This document shows positions 54,950 to 64,000 of a stretch of DNA of 64,000 nucleotides, piece after piece. The DNA comes from Panicum virgatum (taxonomy: Eukaryota > Streptophyta > Magnoliopsida > Poales > Poaceae): the NCBI RefSeq assembly GCF_016808335.1, contig NC_053150.1:25192538-25256537 (forward strand), written 5' to 3'. Every line of letters begins with the position of its first letter. Position 1 is the first letter of the stretch. The position numbers and the translations under genes were made by a program. The notes under the pieces were generated by a model that searched no databases, was not told where the DNA came from, and worked only from the letters and a program-made list of their open reading frames with translations.

Positions 54950-57900
54950 ACCTGAATTTGTTCTTAGAAAGTCGGGAAAGTTTCTTTGGAGAAAATTTTC
55001 TGTCTCCCAAGTAGCTTCTTTCTCAGTATGATGATTTCATTAGATTTTGTATATTTTAACTTTCTCACTTCTGGTACTTCTTTCTTTAGTGTCCAGAATT
55101 TTGATTGGGTACTCCACGTAAGATAAATCGGGTTCAATCTCGATACCTTGTGGTTCAAGGATCTCAGTGGGTACTTTGATGCACTTTTTGAGTTGAGAAA
55201 TATGGAAGACATCATGGATAGCGGCCAACTGAGAAGGAAGACGAATTCGGTAGGCAACTGGACCACAAGTTTCGATGATTTCAAATGGACTGATGTATCG
55301 GGATGCCAATTTCCCTTTGATGCCGAAACGTTGGACACCTCTAGTAGGAGATACTCGCAAATACACGAAATCCCCTACCTTGAACTATAAAGGGTCTCTT
55401 CTTTTGTTGGCATAACTTTTCTGTCTTGATTGGGCTGTTTTAAGATTAGCCTGGATAACTTTGACTTTCTCTTTTGCCTCGGTAACTAGATCTGGCCCAA
55501 AGATTTTGCGTTCTCCGGCTTGTGACCAACTCAAAGGAGTTCGGCATCTTCGACCGTACAACGCTTCAAATGGTGCCATTTGCAAGCTGGATTGATAACT
55601 GTTATTATAGGAGAATTCTGCCAGTGCTAGGCATTTATCCCAGTTCTTGCCATATTGAATAGCACATGCTCTCAACATATCTTCAAGAATTTGATTGATT
55701 CGTTTGGTTTGCCCATCTGTTTGTGGATGATAAGCTGAACTACGAATCAATTTGGTTCCAAGGGATTCTTGCAATTGTTCCCAGAAACGTGCAATAAATT
55801 GCACTCCACGATCAGAAATGATCATCTTTGGAACTCCATGCAAACGGACAATCTGGTCGAGATAGATCTCTGCATACCTCTTGGCAGAATAAGTTGTATG
55901 TACAGGAATAAAATGGGCGGTCTTGGTGAGTCTATCAACGATTACCCAAACAGAATCATGCTTCTGAGAAGTAGTGGGTAGGCCAACAATAAAATCTATA
56001 CTAATGTCCTCCCATTTCCAGGATGGAATGGGTAAAGGTTGAAGAGTACCAGCTACTTTCAAGTGACTAGCTTTAACTCTTTGACAGACATCACACTCAG
56101 AAACATATATGGCGATCTCTCTTTTCATTCGAGTCCACCAGAAATTTTGTTTAAGATCCTGGTATATTTTTGTACTACCTGGATGAATAGAAAACTTTGA
56201 TAGATGTGCTTCATCAAGGATTTGTTTTCTAAGCTGATGATTCTTAGGTACAACAAGACGAGATTCAAACCGTAGAACTCCTCTATGATCCACATGAAAA
56301 CACATGTATTTTGCTTCTCCCTGGGATAGCTTTTCCTTGATGATCTTGATACCCTCATCATGTAATTGTGCCATGATGATGTTATCATGAAGTGTAGACT
56401 CAATAGATATATGGTTCAAACTTCCTTGAGGTACCATTTCTAGATTTAGTTTCATCATCTCCTGGCATAGCGTTTCGTTGAATGGCTCTACCGATAAACA
56501 ATGGCATTGTGACTTGCGGCTGAGTGCATCCGCAACCACATTAGCCTTTCCTGGATGATAGTGAACTTCTAGATCATAATCCTTTATCAACTCTAGCCAG
56601 CGTCTCTGTCTCATGTTGAGATCAGCTTGGGTAAAGATATACTTCAGACTATCATGGTCAGTGTAGATATTACAATGAGTTCCCATAAGATGATGTCTCT
56701 AAAGCTTAAGAGCATGTATAACAGCTGCTAACTCCAGATCATGTGTTGGATAATTCTTCTCATGATTACGGAGAGCTCTTGATGCATAAGCAATAACTCG
56801 GTTGTCTTGCATAAGTACACGACCAAGTCCTGTACCAGAAGCATCACAATAAACATCGAAAGGTTTGGTACTGTCCGGTGTAGCTAGCATTGGAGCAGTA
56901 GTGAGTCGATCTTTGAGAGTTTGGAAGGCTTTTTCACAATTGTCATTCCAAATAAATTTCACTCCTTTATTTAACAACTCCGTCATAGGCTTAGCTATTC
57001 TGGAGAAATCAGGAATGAATCGACGATAATATCCAGCTAAACCAAGAAAACTGCGAATTTGATGGACTGAAGTAGGAGATTCCCAATCCATCACTTCTTG
57101 TACTTTAGTTGGATCAACCGATATACCTTCACTGGAGATAGTATGACCTAAAAATTTCACACTATCTAGCCAAAATTCACACTTGGAGAATTTGGCATAA
57201 AGATGATGATCTCGCAATCGTTGAAGAACGATGCGTAAATGCTGAGCATGATCTTCTTCATTCTTGGAGTAGATCAAAATACGATGAATACCATGACGAA
57301 TTTATCAAGCTCCGGCATGAAGACTGAATTCATCAAGTACATAAAGTATGCTAGGGCATTGGTAAGACCAAAGGACATAACCAGATATTCATAAAGTCCA
57401 TATCTAGTTGAGAAAGCAGTCTTTGGAATATCACAAGGCTTGATCTTTATTTGGTGGTAGCCCGAACGAAGATTGATCTTAGAGAAGACCTTAGCTCTAG
57501 TTAATTGATCAAACAGAATATCAATGCGGGGAAGAGGATATTTGTTTTTAATAGTGACCGCATTGAGTGGTTGATAGTCAACACATAGCCTCAAATTATT
57601 GTCCTTCTTCTTCACAAATAGGGCTGGACATCCCCATGGTGAAGCACTCGGACGTATAAAACCCTTGTCAAGAAGGTCTTGAAGTTGGATTTTCAATTCT
57701 GCCAATTCATTAGGAGGCATTCAGTACGACCTCTTAGAAATTGGAGCGGTACCGGGTTGAAGCTCGATAACGAACTCGATATCTCTATCAGGGGGCATTC
57801 CAGGTAAATCATCTGGAAATACATCCGCATACTCACACACAACAGGAATATCTTCAAGTTCAACTTCTCTTGTGGCATAGGCACAAGAGTTGAAGCATTC

Positions 57901-58296
57901 TTGTTGTGGCAGATAGAGTATGGTGGCTCCTTGATAAGGTGAATTTATCTCAATAGCTCGGGAAGAGATATCTAATAGTACTTTATGTTTAGTCATCCAA
58001 TCCATGCCTAAAATAATATCCATGCCTTCTAAGTTCAACAAGATCAAATCAGTCTTTATCAAATTGCTACCCAATTTAATTGGCACATGTCTAATGATTT
58101 GATTGGAAGCTATCTTCCCACCTGGTGTTGCTATCATATAAGATCTCTTGGTATGACAAAAAACCAATCCTATCCTTGCTCCAAATTTGGCACTTATGAA
58201 ACTATGAGTTGCACCAGAATCAAATAATATGACTGCAGGTTTATTGTGGATAGAGAAAATACCCAACATGACTGGTGCTCCTTCGTATTGATACTT
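54950..58296 (-). pseudogene. pol: Protease-RT-RNase H-integrase-chromodomain of reverse C element
   Basis: Begins with EGAPVM and protease ILFDSGATHSF (about 58225). The linker ends ISKRSY with TGA at 57721. RT has LCVDYQPLN; a 4 bp loss near 57285 destroys the catalytic FIDD motif and shifts the frame. RT and RNase H continue 57277-56699 with TAG at a Trp site, then 56686-55385 with [15 protein letters not shown] and integrase glutamate region (QTKRINQ, where the family has QTERINQ, so the catalytic glutamate is replaced by lysine). TAG at 55385. The chromodomain end follows to about 54950. Dead. Confidence 0.88.
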
Positions 58297-58723
58297 AACG
58301 CTGAGAGCAAAATGATAAAGAAGAAAATCTATCAATTCACTCTTTATCGTTCTGTGCTACGCTACTAATCAACAGAGATCATAGTAGTGATTGGACTATA
58401 AATATAGTCTCACAGATTCAATAGGCTAAAATTTGGTGAACACTCAAGTCACAAAGTTTGCAACAACTTTGGTATTCATCAAACAGCCTAAAGATGCACA
58501 AAAGATTTGGCAAGAAGGGAAGTCATGATTCTTCAAACTGGTAGTCGCTACTTATATTACATCCAAAGTAGCCTTTTTCTTACAACTTAGCATCACACAC
58601 CCTTACCACATATATTACAACAAGTGGCACTCCTTCCTAGGGCTATTTTACAACATCTCCTTCCCTATGTACATATACTACAACAAGGAAGATCATAGAC
58701 TATCTAGGAAAATCCTAAGATGC

Positions 58724-59635
58724 CTAGAAGTCGTCGAGGTTGCCCACAGAGGAAGCACTGCCGGAGGAAGAGTCGTCCGGCTGAGGGTTAGGATCGGCAG
58801 GCGCGTGCTCAGAATCTATCTCTGAGGCTCCCTCCATCTCCTCTGGGTTTTCTTCTGCTGCTGCAGGCTCGGCTGGAACAACTGGGGGTATTGGCTGCTC
58901 CCGAAGCATACCAATATGAGCCATAGCATCATCCAGATCTGCTTGGAGCTCGTGAACCTGCTCTTGAAGAAAACCAATCACTGTGTTGCGATGTGCTATC
59001 TCAGCACCATGCTCCAGAATCTGAAGCTCAAACTGTGCAATGGCGTGATCCCTCCCAGCAACAGCCTCCTGAAGCCCCTGAATCTGAGTATCCCTCAAAC
59101 TAAGACCTCGCTGGAAAGTCTGGGCCAAGTCTATCACCTGATCCATATGCCTCTGCTGAAGAATCTGATAGTGGGACTGGGCATTCATATACCTGATCAC
59201 CGCCTAGATAGTATCCTCAGCTACATCTCCAATTAAGTGTCCAAAGTGGGTGGTCCGGAAGAGCCACTCTGCGTTGCCAGCACTGACTGCCGGAAACAAA
59301 CCAATAGGATAAGCGGCTACCTCATTGGGATGATGCTCACAGAAGGTAGTGATAGCTTTGAGAGCTGTTGTCTCAAAAGCGTCCACAAGAAGATATCCAA
59401 CCACCTCAATCTCAATAGGCGGCCAAGCCAAGGTGGGGTGCTGAGGAATGGTCATGGTAACTCTGCTCTTCTGAACTCCATCCTCAGAAAACTGATGGCC
59501 CCTGTACTGGGGTGGGTCTGGGTAGTGGAAAATATGGAGTGTATCCCACAGAATCCTCGGAAAGCCCTCCCAGTACAGGCAATCAGTATGAGCACATCCA
59601 TCCTCATCCCAAAAAACATTGTGACAGTCTGCCAT
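58724..59635 (-). CDS. Additional ORF upstream of gag position, reverse C element
   Basis: ATG at 59635 directly follows a TTGATTCAG splice acceptor. The frame runs to 58724 with one TAG at 59204. The N-terminal half has ILWDTLHIFHYPDPPQYRG, SRVTMTIPQHP and VVGYLLVDAFETTALKAI. The C-terminal half is a predicted coiled coil (LQEQVHELQADLDDAMAHI) followed by an acidic tail ending NLDDF. About 304 codons. I recognise the motif style from grass retroelements but cannot name a family. It precedes protease directly because gag is deleted. It may be a second structural or accessory protein. Confidence 0.6.
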
Positions 59636-60606
59636 CTGAATCAAAAGGATTCAAATGTGAGCTATATAATTATCTCAAGACTTCTCAAATAAAGCTTTAA
59701 GAAGACTGCGGTAAAGCAAATGTGATTCTGATTCAAAAGATTATATGGTTCCAAACTCAGAAAATAATAAACCACAATTGGTACTAGTTCATCATTTGAG
59801 ATTCCAAGGAATGAAAAGATCCTTATAACAACAAGATGGGGCTAAGGATGAAGGCATGACTCAAAACTATCTTTTTCATCCAAGAAAGTCTAAGCATTTT
59901 AACAAGCATGCTCCTAATAAAGGACATACTCATGAAGATACATGCTAGAGATTCCTTAAGAAAACTCATGCAACAACTTCAAATGCTAGGAATCAATTCA
60001 AACATCAACCAAATATGCATGCACGTCCTATCCGTCCTCACAAGATAAACAATTGCCAACTATCGTTGGGCCTACGTGGTTAGCACGGTGGCATACATAA
60101 ATACGGCTCTCTCTATATAGCTAATCGATAAATTCTAACCGTTCTTATCTTATCGAATTGTGGTTAGTGTACCTGCAGAAAACTGACAGAACACATATAT
60201 ATCCATTGAACCTTTCATGCCAGCACTCATGAAAGCGTTCCCATACAGTACCGCTCACTATAGAAGCGGCAGCCATACAATTTCCGCCGTATGGCCAACG
60301 TTAACATACACCACTGAGATAGTGTATTCACAAGTTCCTTTACTCCCAATATAATCGACCGATGGTCGGTATATTGGCAGTAGCTCAAGTAGGCCATTGC
60401 TTGAGCACAGCGTTCGGTTCGCATCGCCGACCGGAAGGTCAGGCTCCCTCAGCTGACTGAGTACACTTTACTTCTAATATAGTCAACTAATAGTTGGTAT
60501 ATTGGGAGCACCTCAAGTAAGCCACTGCTTGAGGGTAGCGTTCGGCTCGCATCACCGATGGGAAGGTCCGACTCCCTCAGCTGACTGAGGATCCTTACCT
60601 TCTTAC
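59636..60606 (-). other. Probable leader intron of reverse C element
   Basis: Donor TTAAG|GTAAGA at 60606 and acceptor TTGATTCAG at 59636, the latter abutting the ATG of the additional ORF. 971 bp without coding potential. Confidence 0.55.
60339..60590 (-). repeat. Two-unit tandem repeat (~129 bp) in leader intron
   Basis: Units 60339-60467 and 60468-60590 share TTACT...AATATA, GGTATATTGG, CTCAAGTA, GCGTTCGG and CCCTCAGCTGACTGAG, at roughly 80 percent identity. Confidence 0.75.
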
Positions 60607-60861
60607 CTTAACGTAGGTGCGTCGTTACAGAAATTAAGGGTTGCTTATGAGTATGGTTTGACAAAAATGTGAAGTGCTGGAAGTCAGATATACATAAACC
60701 ATACAAAGATAGCCACCTAGAAATTCCGGTAAACTTCCCTAGGGCTTTACGTTCTATGCACAATCCTTAACGAAACTACGTTGGTTTCATAATTTTTTTT
60801 TGTTCCAATTTTATTTGAAAATTGATTTTTAAGGTTCCAACACATCTAGTGTACACTTGCA

Positions 60862-60874
60862 AGCTCTGATACCA
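60862..60874 (-). other. Primer-binding site of reverse C element
   Basis: Reverse complement TGGTATCAGAGCT beside the LTR end at 60877. Confidence 0.83.
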
Positions 60875-60876
60875 GC

Positions 60877-61586
60877 TGTTGCAGAACCACCTGAATTATC
60901 CCGGCTCAAGTGCGCTGGCCATCACCGTAAAGGCAACAACGACTCAAACGCACTTCAAACGGAACAATTCTTGGTCTGTCGGGTAACGTCCCGATACAAC
61001 CACCGGTTCTCGGATCAAACAAGTGTACCCTGCACGAAGGCTAGTCCAGAGGTATTACAACCACAAATTTTACATCACACGCATAGCAGTTATTACAAAC
61101 CAGTTCAAAGTACTTATTACAGATCCAAACTTAGTAAGACATTATACAAACCATAACTTTAAAGTTCAGAGTTTAAGCAGCGGAAATAAAACACGACGGC
61201 TACAACACGTCGCAAAAGTATACCAAGCTATCCCAAGCAAGGTATCACTCGTCGGTGTCATTGCTGGCCGAAGCCGGATCCCACTCTACAGACCAGCCAG
61301 GAGGCAAAGAGCAGGGCCAGGTCAAACTAGCGAACTGGTCCTCGAAACTCATACCTGAAAAAAGGGTTCAACAGCAAGGCTGAGTATACTAATACTCAGC
61401 AAGACTTAACCGTCAACGGGTATATCTAACCCACCTTAACTAGACTATGCAGGGTTCTGAGAGGCTCTGGTTTACTTTTACTGAAAAGCAATAAAGAGTA
61501 GGTCCTTAACTTTTCATTTTAGCTTTCAGTATTCTAGTTGTTTAACAATTCTATGTAAGCAACTAATCCTATTCAACCATGGTAGA
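60877..61586 (-). repeat. 5' LTR of reverse C element, truncated by G
   Basis: Matches 50901-51609 of the 3' LTR. Stops at CCATGGTAGA where element G begins; the rest presumably lies beyond the right edge after G. Confidence 0.88.
61245..61354 (-). pseudogene. LTR-internal ORF terminal exon, copy F (partial)
   Basis: Terminal exon only: MSFEDQFASLTWPCS, LPPGWSVEWD, NDTDE and TGA, with acceptor CCTTTTTTCAG. The acidic exon is beyond the break. It is a fourth version of the conserved peptide. Confidence 0.55.
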
Positions 61587-62075
61587 TGTGACACCCTAGG
61601 TGTCTGCACATTAGTGTTGCATACCTTTTATACATCATGTGCTTGTTTTGCTTGAAAAAGGATCTTTTTGTAATTATAAAAGGTTATATGTGTAATATTG
61701 ATTTTATGCAAGGTCCTTTCTATAGTTTATTTGAGTTGGGTGTGCAATTATAGCTTTTGGGGAGGGTGTTTTTGCAAAATATGGTGTAATCATTACATGG
61801 CAGGAAACTTTTCAAATCAGCCCAAGTTTGAAATGAAATTTCATTGAAAAAGTCAAGTTCCTTTGAATTCAAATTCCTTTCTTTGTTTTCAAAATTAGCT
61901 CTCTATCCTTTGATCAAATAAATTTTTGCACAACATCAAAGTTGTAGATCTTGAAAATTTGAACAACTTTCATGTTGGGCACTTTTTCATTTGAGCTTTA
62001 GTTTAAAAGTTATCCTTGTTTTACATTCTGGTCCCTGGAATTTTTGGAAATTGCAAAGCAGCCCTTTTCTTCCAA
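61587..62075 (+). repeat. G, LTR 5' fragment
   Basis: Matches the first ~490 bp of the C-family LTR (28039-28525), more like the subtype at 54883 (TGTGACACCCTAGG). Confidence 0.85.
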
Positions 62076-64000
62076 CTCCAAGACCTTCTTGACAAGGTCT
62101 TTATACGTCCAAGTTCTTCACCCTAGGGATGTCCAGCCCTGTTTGTGAAGAAGAAAGACAATAGCTTGAGGATATGTGTTGATTATCGACCACTCAATGC
62201 GGTCACTATTAAAAACAAGTATCCTCTTCCCCGCATTGATATACTGTTTGATCAGTTAGCTGGAGCCAAGGTTTTCTCTAAAATCGATCTTCGTTCTGGC
62301 TACCACCAAATAAAGATCAATCCATGTGATATTCCAAAGACTGCTTTCTCGACCAGATATGGACTCTATGAATATCTGGTTATGTCTTTTGGTCTTACCA
62401 ACGCCCCGGCATATTTTATGTACCTGATGAATTCAGTCTTCATGCCGGAGCTGGATAAATTCATCGTGGTATTCATTGACGATATTTTGATCTACTCCAA
62501 AAATGAAGAAGAGCACGAGCAACATTTGCGTATCGTTCTTCAACGATTACGAGATCATCATCTTTATGCCAAATTCTCCAAGTGTGAATTTTGGCTGGAT
62601 AGTGTGAAATTCTTAGGCCATACTATCTCCAGTGATGGTATATCCGTTGATCCAACTAAAGTACAAGAAGTGATGGATTGGGAATCTCCAACTTCAGTTC
62701 ATCAAATTCGCAGTTTTCTTGGTTTAGCTGGATACTATCGTCGATTCATCCCTAATTTCTCCAGAATAGCCAAACCTATGACGGAGTTATTAAAGAAGGG
62801 AGTGAAGTTTGTTTGGAATGATAAATGTGAAGAAGCCTTTCAAACTCTCAAAGCTCGACTCACTACTGCTCCAGTGTTGGCTACACCGGACAGTACCAAA
62901 CCTTTTGATGTCTATTGTGATGCTTCTGGTACAGGACTTGGTTGTGTGCTTATGCAAGACAACCGGGTTATTGCTTATGCATCAAGAGCTCTCCGGAATC
63001 ATGAGAAGAATTATCCAACACATGATCTGGAGTTAGCAGCTATTATTCACGCTCTCAAGCTTTGGAGACATCATCTTATGGGAACTCATTGTAATATTTA
63101 CACTGACCATAAAAGTCTCAAATATATCTTCACCCAAGCTGATCTCAACATGAGACAGAGGCGCTGGCTAGAGTTGATAAAGGATTATGATCTAGAAGTG
63201 CACTATCATCCAGGAAAGGCTAATGTGGTTGCGGATGCACTCAGCCGCAAGTCACAATGCCATTGTCTATCTGTAGAGCCATTCAATGAGACTCTATGCC
63301 AGGAAATGATGAAGTTAAACCTAGAAATGGTACCTCAAGGAAGTTTGAACCATATATCTATTGAGCCTACACTTCATGATAGCATCATCATGGCACAATT
63401 ACATGATGAGGGTATCAAGGTTATCAAGGAAAAGTTATCCCAAGGTGAAGCAAAGTACAAATGTTTCCGAGTGGATCATAGAGGAGTTTTATGGTTTGAA
63501 TCTAGACTCGTTGTACCCAAGGATCATTAACTTAGAAAACAAATTCTTGACGAAGCCCATCTATCAAAGTTTTCGATTCATCCGGGTAGTACAAAGATGT
63601 ACCAAGATCTTAAACAAGATTTCTGGTGGACTCGAATGAAAAGAGAGATTGCCAGATATGTTTCTGAGTGTGATATCTGTCAAAGAGTTAAGGCTAGTCA
63701 CTTGAAAGTAGCTAGTACTCTCCAACCTTTGCCCATTCCATTCTGGAAATGGGAGGACATCAGTATGGATTTTATTGTCGGTTTACCCAACACTTCGCAG
63801 AAGCATGATTCTATTTGGGTAATCGTTGATAGACTCACCAAGACCGCTCATTTTATTCCAGTGCATACAACTTATTCTGCTAAGAGGTATGCAGAGATTT
63901 ATCTCGATCAGATAGTCCGTTTGCATGGAGTTCCAAAGACGATCATTTCTGATCGTGGGGCTCAGTTTATTGCACGTTTCTGGGAGCAATTGCAAGAATC
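62076..64000 (+). pseudogene. pol: G pol: RT, RNase H and integrase (partial)
   Basis: Begins at LQDLLDK of the RT. Has [24 protein letters not shown] and intact FIDDILIYS (about 62475), RNase [12 protein letters not shown] and TDHKSLKYI, then a stop TAA at 63528 replacing a Gln codon. Integrase continues with zinc finger [16 protein letters not shown] and SDRGAQF to the window edge. It is the best preserved RT of the three C-family copies, but no start is available because of the deletion. Confidence 0.88.

Larger units (their letters stand above)
50901..61586 (-). mobile_element. Reverse C-family chromovirus (E/F), 5' LTR cut by element G
   Basis: 3' LTR 50901-54883, pol 54950-58296, an additional ORF 58724-59635, leader to 60861, primer site 60862-60874, 5' LTR from 60877, broken at 61586 by G. 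Left target flank GTTCT. Gag is missing: sequence jumps from downstream of the additional ORF to the protease near 58290. Confidence 0.9.
61587..64000 (+). mobile_element. C-family element G, runs off right edge
   Basis: TGTGACACCC start with left flank GTAGA. The first ~490 bp of the LTR (to about 62075) is fused to RT, so most of the LTR, leader, gag and protease are deleted. The junction lies in a CCAACT(C/G)CAAGACC-like match between LTR and RT. Confidence 0.88.

Overview
The window is nuclear DNA of a grass, probably a panicoid. Evidence: chromoviral Tekay-like pol genes, a SIRE-like Copia element, Tat-lineage gag, PF04195-type transposon proteins, LTRs rich in GGACCGTCC repeats, and no recognisable single-copy host gene. 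It is a stack of nested, mostly dead LTR retrotransposons. Family letters A, C, D, H, K and L are my labels, not published names.

Layout. The outermost left element is K, a Tat-like Ty3/gypsy element. Its 3' LTR lies at 39999-40416, and an antisense PF04195-type reading frame (38301 to 38248, then 460 to 1) is split by a tandem array of family A: LTR-internal-LTR-internal-LTR, 461-38247. Family A keeps gag and an antisense spliced frame but no pol. The first A unit holds an internally deleted family D element (4369-8351). The middle A LTR (9296-9627 plus 31858-32531) holds a family C chromovirus (9628-31857). That element's protease/RT junction holds a complete family D chromovirus in reverse (13159-25192). 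The last A LTR holds a rearranged C solo LTR (36829-37689).

Right of K is element L (minus strand, frame 44629-41969), split by an inverted A solo LTR (43511-44533), with arrays of GGACCGTCC-type palindromes on both sides. A SIRE-like Copia element H begins at about 46679 and is cut at 50900 by a reverse C-family element (50901-61586). The 5' LTR of that element is cut at 61587 by another C-family element G, which runs off the right edge.

The most interesting signal is a hidden spliced reading frame inside the long LTRs of both chromovirus families, C and D. A 90-153 bp acidic exon ends in a GC-type splice donor (GAAG|GCAAGY). A phase-1 intron of about 1 kb follows, then a short terminal exon. 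The two families share position, phase, donor type and terminal placement although the peptides differ. In family C the terminal exon keeps its peptide across four copies while changing at silent sites. I know of no description of it. Also notable are a 110 bp GT-AG intron inside D-family gag, a two-exon antisense frame in family A, and a near-universal pattern of CAG-to-TAG nonsense mutations, which fits decay of methylated cytosines.

No tRNA, rRNA, CRISPR array or ordinary host gene was found. tRNA-like TGGTATCAGAGC strings are primer-binding sites.
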